From contig NZ_JAJUXG010000008.1 of the NCBI RefSeq assembly GCF_021390535.1, positions 310,001-374,000 on the forward strand: a stretch of DNA of 64,000 bases. The letters run 5' to 3'. This document shows, one piece after another, positions 44,912 to 53,816 of this stretch (the first letter of the stretch is position 1; every line of letters begins with the position of its first letter). The stretch is from Dyadobacter sp. CY312. GTDB taxonomy: Bacteria; Bacteroidota; Bacteroidia; Cytophagales; Spirosomataceae. Made by a program: the position numbers and the translations under genes. The notes under the pieces are model-generated. The model was not told where the DNA came from and did not search any database. It worked only from the letters and a program-made list of their open reading frames with translations.

Positions 44912-46180
44912 TCAGAGTCGTGCATCCACTTTGTCTTTTGGATAAATCCCTTTTACATCATACAGGACAGGTCGAGCTGTATCAGGCTGCTTTATGACCA
45001 GCGATTCAAAATCAGCATGACCTACCGCAACAACAACACCTTCATAGTTGTTAAAATCAGGTACTTCATCGAGAAGCGTTATGCCATATTCATGAGCCAC
45101 TTCTTCCTTATTTGCCCAGGGATCATAAACAGAAATTCGAATTTCATAAGTTTCGAGCTCCTTGATGATATCAATTACTCTACTGTTTCTTATGTCAGGG
45201 CAGTTTTCTTTGAAGGTAATACCCATGATAAGTATTTCGGCTCCTTTGATTTTCTGTTCCTTTTGAATCAAAAGTTTTATAAACTGATCTGCTATGTAGC
45301 CGCCCATGGAATCGTTCAGACGACGGCCAGACAGAATGATTTCCGGGTGATAACCTACCTCAATGGCTTTTTGAGCAAGGTAGAAGGGATCGACACCGAT
45401 ACAATGTCCGCCAACAAGACCTGGCTTAAAAGGTAAAAAGTTCCATTTTGTCCCAGCAGCTTCCAAAACCTCGTTGGTGTCTATATTGAGTAGATTGAAA
45501 ATCTTCGCAAGTTCATTAACAAAAGCAATATTAATATCCCGTTGCGCATTTTCAATAACCTTAGCCGATTCCGCGACTCTAATGGATGAAGCTTTGAAGG
45601 TTCCCGCAGTGATTATTGTTTGATATAGCGCATCAACCTCATCAGCAATTTCAGGAGTAGAACCCGAGGTGACTTTTTTTATTCGGGTTAGAGTATGGTG
45701 TTTGTCTCCGGGATTTATCCTTTCAGGAGAATAACCACAGTAAAAGTCAGAATTGTATCTCAATCCAGATATTTCTTCAAGTATGGGTACGCAGAAGTCT
45801 TCGGTAATTCCAGGATACACTGTGGATTCATAAATGACGATGTCTCCAAGTTTTAAGTTTTTAGCAACTGTCTCTGTTGCTTTTCTTACCGGAGTCAGAT
45901 CGGGGTTGTTGAATTGATCAACAGGAGTGGGAACAGTTACTATATAAATATCTGCATGGCGAATTTCATTGGGGTCATCTGTAAACGATAACTGCGAGGC
46001 TCTTCCAAATTCTTCTGCATCTACCTCTAGTGTCTTATCATAGTTTGATTTTAACTCACTGATTCTTTGCTTGTTAATATCTAAACCAATTGTCTTTTTT
46101 TTCTTTCCAAACTCGATGGCCAGCGGTAAACCGACATAACCCAGACCTACTATACAAATAGTTTTTTCTCTTGCAGACAT
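44912..46180 (-). CDS. UDP-N-acetylhexosamine 6-dehydrogenase (TviB/WbpO-like)
   Basis: 422 residues from the ATG at 46180 (MSAREKTICIVG); the longer frame to 46222 is rejected because the leader hairpin sits there. NAD motif VGLGYVGLPLA, TVPTPVD, ESTVYPG, GYSPERINPGD, the catalytic Cys in GGHCIGVDPFYL, FKENCPDIRNS. UDP-glucose/UDP-HexNAc dehydrogenase family; the GYSPERINPGDKHHTL and KHH wording favours UDP-GlcNAc or UDP-GalNAc as substrate. First gene of a polysaccharide segment with a structured leader. Confidence 0.88.
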   Translation of the reverse strand: MSAREKTICIVGLGYVGLPLAIEFGKKKKTIGLDINKQRISELKSNYDKTLEVDAEEFGRASQLSFTDDPNEIRHADIYIVTVPTPVDQFNNPDLTPVRKATETVAKNLKLGDIVIYESTVYPGITEDFCVPILEEISGLRYNSDFYCGYSPERINPGDKHHTLTRIKKVTSGSTPEIADEVDALYQTIITAGTFKASSIRVAESAKVIENAQRDINIAFVNELAKIFNLLNIDTNEVLEAAGTKWNFLPFKPGLVGGHCIGVDPFYLAQKAIEVGYHPEIILSGRRLNDSMGGYIADQFIKLLIQKEQKIKGAEILIMGITFKENCPDIRNSRVIDIIKELETYEIRISVYDPWANKEEVAHEYGITLLDEVPDFNNYEGVVVAVGHADFESLVIKQPDTARPVLYDVKGIYPKDKVDARL

Positions 46181-46202
46181 ATATCTTATTTTAACAACAT
46201 TT

Positions 46203-46306
46203 AAAATTGCCCACAAAGGCAATTTTATAATATCCCTTCAATCAGGGATTACTTTTGGAGGAGGGAGGTGGCGGTACCAGAGAATTAATACACAATTCTC
46301 TGGTAC
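46203..46306 (-). promoter_or_regulatory. Structured leader: three stem-loops before the UDP-sugar dehydrogenase
   Basis: On the minus-strand transcript three hairpins follow each other: 46306-46274 (13 bp perfect, 7-nt loop, arms GTACCAGAGAATT), 46249-46232 (6 bp, ATCCCT / AGGGAT) and 46226-46203 (9 bp, AAAATTGCC / GGCAATTTT). None ends in a T tract in the direction of transcription. The first stem would begin at or near the transcript 5' end. A stabilising or regulatory leader is inferred. Confidence 0.5.
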
Positions 46307-46314
46307 TTTTGTTG

Positions 46315-46322
46315 CAAAAGTA
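46315..46322 (-). promoter_or_regulatory. Candidate -7 element for the dehydrogenase operon
   Basis: TACTTTTG on the minus strand matches TAnnTTTG, just upstream of the first leader hairpin; no clear -33 element. About 135 bases before the start codon. Confidence 0.4.
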
Positions 46323-46397
46323 ATTGAAAATATTGCAGAAAGAAACAGTTAGTAATTAAATGTGTTCCGTTAGTGTAATATTTATACGTCGTTTTTG

Positions 46398-48596
46398 TTA
46401 AGGTAAGACTGTCCAGGTTCCAATCATTTGTTTGATAAACCAGCTATTATTCGTTGTTTTCTTGAGTATTATACTGCTACCGACGACATTGCTGGTGATG
46501 CGTTTCCCATTCACTGGAGATAGTGGTAAAATATTATTGACACTTTCAGGTACAATAACTATTCCTTGTGAGGCTCTCACTTCAACTTTAATTTCCGGAA
46601 AGTTGGGGTTGACATTAGACAGTTGTAACAAGCGAGCTGCATTTGAACTAGCATTGTGATACAAAGATGCATGAAAGATGTAGTTTACATATCTTGTATA
46701 ATTCGTGAAGTCGCAAGTGAGGTATTCATGTTTGTCTGAAATAATAAGCTCCGCGTTGTAAACCGTGCTAAATCTATTTACCAAAGGAGAGAATGACATA
46801 ATGGGATCTGTAATGCTACAATTGAGTATTAGGTTATGTTGAGCCAGATCACGATAAGCAAATGAAGAGGTTATAAGCTGGGGAGATCTAGTGTCTTGTA
46901 TTCTAGGATGAAAAATATGTATATTGCCAAGATTTATATCCCCAGCATCATTTTCTGCCCGGTAAATCAAGAATGCTGCCCCGAGGTTTGGAGATGTTGT
47001 AGCGCCTGTGTTTGCGTTGATAACTGTAGGACTCTGTACTAAAACTGCAGGAGCTTTGTGTGACCAGTTTCTAGAAACAAAAGCACAACCACGGTTATTT
47101 TTCCATATCGGATTTTGAGTAATTACCGTGCCAAGTACTGGTCCGGTAACTCCCGTTACTAAAAAACCATAAGTGCTGCCCTCATCAACATGATTCGTTA
47201 TTACCACGTCTACAATATGATTTGTACCAACAAATGCTCCAGGAGACACAATTATTCCTGCACCCGAATTGTTCCGGGTAATCGGGTTAATTATCCTTAC
47301 ATTCTCAGTTATATTTTCCGCTGTGTTTGGTTCTACATCAATTCCCGCGCCCGGTGCTATGCCATTGGTGTTGGTTAGCACAGCATTGATAATTTCAATA
47401 TTTTTCCCTCCAGTGATAGAGATTCCCTGACGCCTGTTTTTATCCGCACTAACGTTCACGAGTTTTACATTTTCAGAGTATTTCTTTGCGCTACCTGCTC
47501 CAATATAGAAACCATCTCCACCACCATTATTTGCAGCTATGCCCTCAATAAGTACATTTGTCACCCCACCCATGTGAAAAATGACCCTCATTTGGTTATT
47601 AACATAATTGGGGTTAGGGTCTGAAACGATAACATTTGTTCCTTTTATTACAATATTCGAGGCGTCATACATAAAAAACATTTGCCCGTTTACCGCTGTT
47701 TTGAGACCTTCAATAAAAGTACCGTCCTCAAACAAAAGTGTTTTATTTGAGTAAATGCGAACATGGCCAATTCTGTATGATACCACTGACTTTGGGAAAA
47801 AAAGGGTCGTATATCTATTATTGTTTAGCAGACTCTGTAGTGTATTGGTCTGGTCAGTAGTCCCATCTCCAAATATGCCAAACCAGTTGACATTGACAGT
47901 ACCATCATGTATGCGTTCGTAGCGGCGATTACCGTGCCGAATTGTCATCACTCCATCATCGGCTTGTGTTGAGGAAGCACTATATCTGAATAAACCAGAT
48001 TTGAAGTCATCCGTAATATAAACCACGCGAGCAGTATCAGCTGCCCCGGACCTTAAATCGGTGATCGATAGATAAGGTATGTAGCCAGGAGTCGGAATAG
48101 CTGCTATTCTGGTGTTGGCAGATTTTGTATCATCAGTCCCTGTTATTTCATCCATTGTAAAGCTGAGTTTAGATACCTGGGCATAGTTATCTAAATTACT
48201 GGAGTTCTTATGGTTGCGCAAAAGCTGAAAAACACCGTTACCTGACTTATCTGTGAACTTTCCTATAACCGTGTATTTAATGGAAGGTTTTGATGGCGAT
48301 AACTCAGCAACAACATTATCGCTATATGATCCTCCCGTTTGCACAAATCCTACAGGCATAACAAGTTTCAATCGAAAAGAATTGGATCCCTCAAACATAA
48401 AAACTGTTGTCGACGAGATACTCAGATAACTGGCGTGGATGTCAATCTCAAATTCTTCATTCAAAGCCAATTGTTGAGCACTGGTTGTTAGGTTGAAACG
48501 AATAGGGTCAATTGCTTCTTTGGCCCTAGCATTTATAGCGAATAATAGTAGCACGCACAGCGCTAAGTAAGTGTAGGTTGACTTGATCGATGACAT
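46398..48596 (-). CDS. Exported right-handed parallel beta-helix protein
   Basis: 732 residues with a signal peptide (LALCVLLLFAINARA). The N-terminal ~220 residues hold beta-sandwich-like sequence. From GIFGDGTTDQTNTLQSLLNN (about 247) the pectate-lyase/GH28-like beta-helix begins, with repeated coil strands such as NVLIEGIAANNGGGDGFYIG, NVKLVNVSADKNRRQGISITG, IEIINAVLTN and NVRIINPITRNNSGAGIIV. Such proteins in polysaccharide loci usually cut, epimerise or shape the polymer in the periplasm or at the surface. No catalytic residues can be assigned. It has its own promoter. Confidence 0.8.
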   Translation of the reverse strand: MSSIKSTYTYLALCVLLLFAINARAKEAIDPIRFNLTTSAQQLALNEEFEIDIHASYLSISSTTVFMFEGSNSFRLKLVMPVGFVQTGGSYSDNVVAELSPSKPSIKYTVIGKFTDKSGNGVFQLLRNHKNSSNLDNYAQVSKLSFTMDEITGTDDTKSANTRIAAIPTPGYIPYLSITDLRSGAADTARVVYITDDFKSGLFRYSASSTQADDGVMTIRHGNRRYERIHDGTVNVNWFGIFGDGTTDQTNTLQSLLNNNRYTTLFFPKSVVSYRIGHVRIYSNKTLLFEDGTFIEGLKTAVNGQMFFMYDASNIVIKGTNVIVSDPNPNYVNNQMRVIFHMGGVTNVLIEGIAANNGGGDGFYIGAGSAKKYSENVKLVNVSADKNRRQGISITGGKNIEIINAVLTNTNGIAPGAGIDVEPNTAENITENVRIINPITRNNSGAGIIVSPGAFVGTNHIVDVVITNHVDEGSTYGFLVTGVTGPVLGTVITQNPIWKNNRGCAFVSRNWSHKAPAVLVQSPTVINANTGATTSPNLGAAFLIYRAENDAGDINLGNIHIFHPRIQDTRSPQLITSSFAYRDLAQHNLILNCSITDPIMSFSPLVNRFSTVYNAELIISDKHEYLTCDFTNYTRYVNYIFHASLYHNASSNAARLLQLSNVNPNFPEIKVEVRASQGIVIVPESVNNILPLSPVNGKRITSNVVGSSIILKKTTNNSWFIKQMIGTWTVLP

Positions 48597-48644
48597 TCTT
48601 ATGATAGTTTGTAGAACAAGTTTATTGTAAAATAAATTTGTTCA

Positions 48645-48674
48645 CAAATATATCAAAATTAACTCTAATTCAAA
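48645..48674 (-). promoter_or_regulatory. Promoter of the large beta-helix gene
   Basis: On the minus strand TTTG (48671-48674), an 18-nt spacer and TATATTTG (48645-48652), about 50 bases before the start codon. Confidence 0.6.
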
Positions 48675-48676
48675 AT

Positions 48677-48707
48677 GAATTAATTATTCATTAATGTAGA
48701 ATTAATT
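48677..48707. repeat. Direct GAATTAATT repeats upstream of the beta-helix promoter
   Basis: GAATTAATT occurs at 48677-48685 and 48699-48707, 22 bases apart start to start (two helical turns), directly upstream of the -33 element. The same 9-mer is found as an inverted pair before the flippase gene at 57399-57419. Confidence 0.4.
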
Positions 48708-48887
48708 AATAATTTAATTTGTATTACGCGTGTGTTGATGTGATCTTGTAGTAGTTTTGAAGGACTAGGATAGATTAATACAAGAGGGATGTTGTGGATT
48801 AAGCATTTGAGGTTTGGTCGACGATGTGCCGGGTACATCAAGATAAGGCCATAGCATGGCACAGCACTACACGTGCATGCGACCTTA

Positions 48888-48905
48888 AGAGCGTGTTTGG
48901 GAATT
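48888..48905 (+). repeat. Left terminal inverted repeat of the IS5-family element
   Basis: AGAGCGTGTTTGGGAATT, an 18-nt exact match to the reverse complement of the right end; the first A also belongs to the TAA target duplication. Confidence 0.85.
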
Positions 48906-49761
48906 GAAAAGAATGGAGATCGTACCATCTTTGCAGTGACCAAACGTTAAAGAGTCGATTAAACAGTATAGTAGACTGACCGATCTCCAATGGGGCGCAA
49001 TATCGGTATTTTTGGATACAAAACGTAAGCGTAAATTGAATCTGCGGGATGTTATGGATGCGATTTTCTACATTTTAAGAACGGGTTGTCAGTAGCGAAA
49101 CTTACCCAGTAGCTATCCTCACTGGCAAGCCATATTTTGACGGTCCGCCGCGCGGTATTTTTCCAAATGGAAGAAGACAAATATTTTTGCAGAAATTAAT
49201 ATTGCCCTCAATAATCTCGATAGAAAAAACAATGGCAGAGATGAAAACCCTGCGATATTTAGCATTGATAGCCAATCAGTTAAACTGGCTCCAATGATTT
49301 GGGAGAACCGTGGATTGGACGCACATAAAAAAGTAAATGGGAGAAAAAGACAACTTCTTGTTGACAGTGGTGGAAGGCTTTGGTTTACTAAAGTACATGC
49401 TGCAAACATACATGACGGTGCAGCTACATTAGGATTTATGCCAGACATTATTTGCCAAAACGAACGCTTGGTTAAAATTTATGGTGACCAGGCGTATGCA
49501 GGAGTTTTCGCAGACGAGATTCAAAAACATAAGATCAAATTTGAAAAAGCTGCTAAACCCGAATCAACGAAAGGCTTTGTTCCGGTTGCCAAAAGATGGG
49601 TAGTCGAGAGAACTATTGCTTGGTCTAATTTCTTTAGAAGAATTGTCAAGGATTATGAGTATACCCTCGCATCCAGTGTAGGCTGGCTGTATTTAGCGAA
49701 TATTCAAATCATGTTACAACGAATTTACCCAACAGACAAAATATAATTCCCAAACACGCTC
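48889..49761 (+). mobile_element. IS5-family insertion sequence (IS1031-like), inactivated
   Basis: An 873-bp element. Near-terminal inverted repeats are perfect: GAGCGTGTTTGGGAATT at the left end and its complement at the right end. A 3-bp direct repeat TAA (48886-48888 and 49762-49764) flanks it, as expected for the TNA target duplication of the IS1031 group. It carries one transposase reading frame with two stop codons. It lies between two minus-strand polysaccharide genes. Confidence 0.85.
48946..49746 (+). pseudogene. IS5-family transposase, broken by two in-frame stops
   Basis: One continuous frame reads QYSRLTDLQWGAISVFLDTK, then RDVMDAIFYILRTGCQ, a TAG at 49093 where the family has Trp (CQWRNLPSSYPHW), a TGA at 49138, and then a complete C-terminal part. 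The DDE residues appear intact: Asp in FSIDSQSVKLAP, Asp in YGDQAYAGVF and Glu in VVERTIAWSNFFRR. No ATG is found at the expected start; the codon before KESIKQYS is GTT. The 150-residue frame from 49294 is only the surviving 3' part. No +1 or -1 frameshift is needed, so the damage is by point mutation. Confidence 0.85.
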
Positions 49762-49762
49762 T
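49745..49762 (-). repeat. Right terminal inverted repeat of the IS5-family element
   Basis: AATTCCCAAACACGCTCT, exact reverse complement of the left end over 18 nt; the last T also belongs to the TAA target duplication. Confidence 0.85.
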
Positions 49763-49882
49763 AATTACTGTGACTTAGTCTTATTACTGTTCAATTTTTG
49801 ACTTGGGCTTACTGTTGCTTTTAATCAATTAAGGCACACTATCCAGCTCATACTTAGGAGCAGCTAACGTATGATAGTTCGC

Positions 49883-51103
49883 CTACGCGAAAGTCCATCC
49901 TGAAACAGCAAGATTTTTCTTGAAAAATATAACGTTATTTACATCGTAAAATCTTGATGCATATAGCTTTAAGTTAAATACTTGATTTTGATATCGTTCG
50001 GTACATAAACTGTCTCCATCTATGATTTTTTGAATCGTTGACTCTAATTCTGTCAGATCTTCGCAAATGAAGCCAACGTCGCCAGCTTGCTGAAAGAGAT
50101 CAGTAATGAACTCATGTCTTAGTGCTATAATGGGTAATTGGTATTGGATCGAATCCATTATTGAACCACTTATACGAAAAACATAATCCTCTCCTGTAAT
50201 GAAACTGAGGGAGTATTTAGCTTTCATAATGAGTTTTTCATAGTCTTTCTGGTCTAACGGTTTTCCTTCACGTGAGCTGATTTCTACGTACTCATTTACA
50301 TAGGGCTCTGTGTCGGGAGCAACCTTTCCAATAATTCCAAAGGCTAATTGTGAGTTGCCAATTTGCTCTTTGAATCTTAGCGCCAGATCAAATATAACCT
50401 GTGAATTTTTTCTTTTTGACGCTACTCCCAACTGGGCAAAAATCAAACGCTTTGTAGGAATGTCAGTTAGTGTCCGAGATGCCTCGTTAATTGGGTGTTC
50501 TACGCAGACAATCTGCCTTTCATTCACAAGCCCGGATTGAATAAGTTTGGTACGGATTAAAGGGCTTAGAACTAAAAATTTCACGTTATATCCGGAAATG
50601 GCGAATGCTTTTTTATAGAAATATGCATTCAATCTGTTTTTAAGAGAAGAGTTATTTCTGAACAAGAACTCTATTTCACCATGCAGTCCAATAAGTATTT
50701 TTCTATTATTTTGAGCATTGAACAGGTGTATAAATCTAAACAGATTAATGGCCGTGATAGTACAAAATAAAATTAATTCAGGGTTTTCTTGAGACGACTT
50801 CTTGAACAGTTGGTAAACAAAGGATCTGTCTTCTCTAAGCTTGCTGATCCAGGATACAATTTTCTTAAAGGGGTTTATAGCAGGGTCTATAACCTTTATT
50901 GGTTGATAATTGATTGTTTTGCCAGGAATGCTTTTAATTTTGGAACGAATGCTATCTAAATGATTTTTGTCTCCGTAAACACTAATTTCAGTAGGTAGAG
51001 TATCGAATTGCTGAATTAAATTAATGGCCCCTGCATTGTTGATAACATGATTACTGCCGATGATCACATTATCAACAACGTAATATTTTTTAAAGGTTTT
51101 CAT
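49883..51103 (-). CDS. Putative glycosyltransferase (GT-B-like)
   Basis: 406 residues, soluble. The N-terminal half shows alternating strands and helices with LIGLHGEIEFLF, and the C-terminal half has LIFAQLGVASKRKNSQVIFDLALRF, FGIIGKVAPDTEPYV and SGSIMDSIQYQLPIIALRHEFITDLF, matching the donor-binding half of GT-B enzymes. No E-x7-E motif is present, so it differs from the GT4 genes nearby. TACCTTTG at 51114-51121 could be a -7 element but leaves almost no leader. Assignment rests on fold pattern and context. Confidence 0.65.
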   Translation of the reverse strand: MKTFKKYYVVDNVIIGSNHVINNAGAINLIQQFDTLPTEISVYGDKNHLDSIRSKIKSIPGKTINYQPIKVIDPAINPFKKIVSWISKLREDRSFVYQLFKKSSQENPELILFCTITAINLFRFIHLFNAQNNRKILIGLHGEIEFLFRNNSSLKNRLNAYFYKKAFAISGYNVKFLVLSPLIRTKLIQSGLVNERQIVCVEHPINEASRTLTDIPTKRLIFAQLGVASKRKNSQVIFDLALRFKEQIGNSQLAFGIIGKVAPDTEPYVNEYVEISSREGKPLDQKDYEKLIMKAKYSLSFITGEDYVFRISGSIMDSIQYQLPIIALRHEFITDLFQQAGDVGFICEDLTELESTIQKIIDGDSLCTERYQNQVFNLKLYASRFYDVNNVIFFKKNLAVSGWTFA

Positions 51104-51138
51104 GAGGTACTATCAAAGGTAGTTGTTAGAGACGGGGA

Positions 51139-52542
51139 CTATCGGAACTTGATATTTGACGTAACTCTGGCTTTAATGTCTGGAATAGTTTTCCTGGTTT
51201 TTAAATTCATTACTTTACAGTTTTTAAACGTTACATCTTCCGCATCAGATAATTCGGTTTTACTGAAAGTCGAACTCCTAATAAATTTTCTTTTTGGACT
51301 CACAAAAAAAGTACAATTATCGAACTTGATCTGATCGTATACATCAATCAGTGGTTGGGTTTCCGGAATGTCATTAGAAACATTGTTGTCTGTTATTGTA
51401 CAATTCTTCAATAACGTGAATCCATCATCATCCATTTTTTTGCCGGGTTGATACATCAGAAAAACTCCTGTCAATTTACAGTTATCAAATGATACATTTC
51501 TGCTAGGTGAAAAATTCATCTGAACAGAGTAAATTCTATTCGTATCCTTAATCTTTGGACCTGCATCTATTACACAGTTTTTGAAATGAATGTTGTCAAC
51601 CTTTCCAGCTATGTTAACGGATCCGCTCCCTCCCTGATTACTGGATATAATGCAATTTTCAAAAATGCTGTTTGCTAAAGGTGCTCCGGTATTGTCATGA
51701 TTTTCAATATCAACGTTTGCGCACGGAGATATGCGAATACCTCCCATACCGGTATACTTAAATGAAGAATTTATAACTTTCAAATTTGATCCAACAGTGA
51801 AACTTAAACCTTGCCGACCATTGTACTCTGATCTAACTTTTGATAAAGTAGTATGAAACTTACCAGGTGTCAACTTTTCCCTAGGAGTTTGAATATAAAT
51901 ACCATCCAGTCCAAAGTGGTGAGCATAAACGTTTTCGATCACAACATTTCTTGCCATATATGAGGCAATTCCAGAATAGGTTAAATCTGGTCCTTTCATA
52001 TCTTTTGGAGCAGCCTTATAGTTTGCCTCTGAAAAGTTGCCGTCTAATTCAAGATTTTTGATTATTACGTTTTTACAATCCCAACCTAAGGTTAGGAAGG
52101 TTCCAGGAGAGGCGTGTGAGCTCAATGTTACGTCTAAACCCTGAGTTCCTGTATCTGGATTGAAAAAACCATATTTAATCCCGCTTAGATACTTGAAAAT
52201 AGAGACAATTTTGCCTCCCTTCAAAGTCCCTTGGATTAATAGACCGTCGATCTCGGAAAGAGTGGTATTATATTTGGGAGAAGAGTAATTGACATCCTTA
52301 CGAGAATTCCAATTAGTTTTTTGTGCACCGACACGATAAATTCCTTCTGGAACTATCAGCGTACCGCCTTTGTGAAGGTTGTAGTGTGTGATTACTCGAC
52401 TCCATGCTTCGGAGTCGTCAGATATTCCGTCACCTTTTGCTCCAAAATCTTTTTTGAAATTTTTAATCGAAGAAGAAATAGCAAGTGTTGAGAGTAATTC
52501 AAGAAGTACCATTGCAATCGGAATAATTATGATTGGTCTCAT
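51139..52542 (-). CDS. Exported parallel beta-helix (pectate-lyase-like) protein
   Basis: 467 residues with an N-terminal hydrophobic segment (IIIIPIAMVLLELLSTLAISS) acting as signal peptide or anchor. DFGAKGDGISDDSEAW is the classic opening of GH28/pectate lyase 3 beta-helices, followed by coil repeats (NVIIKNLELDGNFS, NVVIENVYAHHFGLDGIYIQ, NLKVINSSFKYTGMGGIRIS, IHFKNCVIDAG, VTFKNCKV). It probably trims or modifies the polysaccharide. It is placed between the polymerase and a glycosyltransferase. A different protein from the 732-residue one; active-site residues not assigned. Confidence 0.8.
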   Translation of the reverse strand: MRPIIIIPIAMVLLELLSTLAISSSIKNFKKDFGAKGDGISDDSEAWSRVITHYNLHKGGTLIVPEGIYRVGAQKTNWNSRKDVNYSSPKYNTTLSEIDGLLIQGTLKGGKIVSIFKYLSGIKYGFFNPDTGTQGLDVTLSSHASPGTFLTLGWDCKNVIIKNLELDGNFSEANYKAAPKDMKGPDLTYSGIASYMARNVVIENVYAHHFGLDGIYIQTPREKLTPGKFHTTLSKVRSEYNGRQGLSFTVGSNLKVINSSFKYTGMGGIRISPCANVDIENHDNTGAPLANSIFENCIISSNQGGSGSVNIAGKVDNIHFKNCVIDAGPKIKDTNRIYSVQMNFSPSRNVSFDNCKLTGVFLMYQPGKKMDDDGFTLLKNCTITDNNVSNDIPETQPLIDVYDQIKFDNCTFFVSPKRKFIRSSTFSKTELSDAEDVTFKNCKVMNLKTRKTIPDIKARVTSNIKFR

Positions 52543-52618
52543 AAGCTCATCATTTGGTTCTTATGTTGTTACGATCAGGACAATATTTTATTGCTTTACC
52601 TTTATGATGATATTTACC

Positions 52619-53728
52619 TTATGAGTGGAATCTGTATGTATCTTCCGAGAAGATCCAAATGTAAGGTATAAGTAACTTCTCAGCACTTAATATCAACGAT
52701 ACTAATTTTAGGAGAGAGTATAAGATAATTATAAGGAGCCAAATTCCCTTGCTTTTTACGTTTTCAAAAATCAAGCAGAAAATAATGATTTCAAAGAAAT
52801 AAAAATACGTCGCAGCACGCTGTAAAGTTAAAAAGTCAATTACTATAAAATAAAGTGCATTTCCAAAGGTGTAAAGATTAAGAAAGCCATTGTAGGGTTT
52901 GCTGTTCAACCTATTTTGGAACAGAAAAAATACAGGTAGCAAAATTGCTCTCTTCAAAACTGCGGCAATGGTTCGTTGAGTTTTACTTAACGTTTCTGTC
53001 ACGGTGATTTCATTGCCAATGTTCATGTACGCTTCCGCTTTCCGTGAAATGCGAGCCATGCCAAACCCGTCAGGAATTATATTAATTGCATACTCTAGAA
53101 TTTTTTCAGATCCTACGGTAAGACCAAAGGTTACAGCAAAAACTAAGATTAAATATTTTGAAGATACGGGCCATTCTAAATGATATATTTTGTATGATAC
53201 CAGAAAAACATAGGCAGTGACGTGAATCTGAGCTGCTAATAAAACAAGTAAAGCAAAAATCCATGGTTTTTTTTGTACTATATAAATTGTGCTAACAGCA
53301 CACAGACTTATAGCTAACATCTGTCTGACCGCAATAACATCACTAAGCGCGGTGCCCCAAAAAAGAAGGGATGCCAAGAACAGGGCATTTGTAAATCTGT
53401 AAAAAAAAAGAGCCTTTAGGCTAATTGTTATTAGGGAAAGTATTAACAGGTAGAATGTAAATTGGGTGGAAAAAAGTCTTAGAAATCCTACGAAGTATGT
53501 AAATCCGGTCTCCATACTTAGCATAAATATTGGGTCGTCACTGGCAAATTTAGTATAGAAGTTAAAATATGGAAACCAGTCAGAGCCAGTTCGCCAGCGA
53601 AGTCCACCAATTAATATAAATACAAATATAACCACGAAAAATGTCCAATTCTTAACATTCCGAGGTGTTACCACCATTTCTGCAAGAGCTAAAACAGATA
53701 GCAGAATGAAAACAATGTAGTAAAACAT
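52619..53728 (-). CDS. EpsG-family polysaccharide polymerase (Wzy-like)
   Basis: 369 residues with about ten predicted membrane helices. The EpsG motif GGLRWRTGSDWFPYFNFY (residues about 41-58) and SDVIAVRQMLAISL (about 129-142) are conserved family features; AAQIHVTAYVF carries the usual His. EpsG-type proteins join repeat units of exopolysaccharides at the outer face of the inner membrane. It is the only polymerase candidate in the locus. Confidence 0.85.
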   Translation of the reverse strand: MFYYIVFILLSVLALAEMVVTPRNVKNWTFFVVIFVFILIGGLRWRTGSDWFPYFNFYTKFASDDPIFMLSMETGFTYFVGFLRLFSTQFTFYLLILSLITISLKALFFYRFTNALFLASLLFWGTALSDVIAVRQMLAISLCAVSTIYIVQKKPWIFALLVLLAAQIHVTAYVFLVSYKIYHLEWPVSSKYLILVFAVTFGLTVGSEKILEYAINIIPDGFGMARISRKAEAYMNIGNEITVTETLSKTQRTIAAVLKRAILLPVFFLFQNRLNSKPYNGFLNLYTFGNALYFIVIDFLTLQRAATYFYFFEIIIFCLIFENVKSKGIWLLIIILYSLLKLVSLILSAEKLLIPYIWIFSEDTYRFHS

Positions 53729-53816
53729 TTTTATATTCAGAGTTATAAATTAGCGAAATGCAATCTTTTTTATTATGAAATGTAGCGATAATATAAATCC
53801 TTTTTTAGTGTTATTT

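Noticed and set aside
49294..49746. 150-residue transposase as an intact gene
   Set aside because: It is the 3' part of a longer frame interrupted by TAG and TGA; called as pseudogene.
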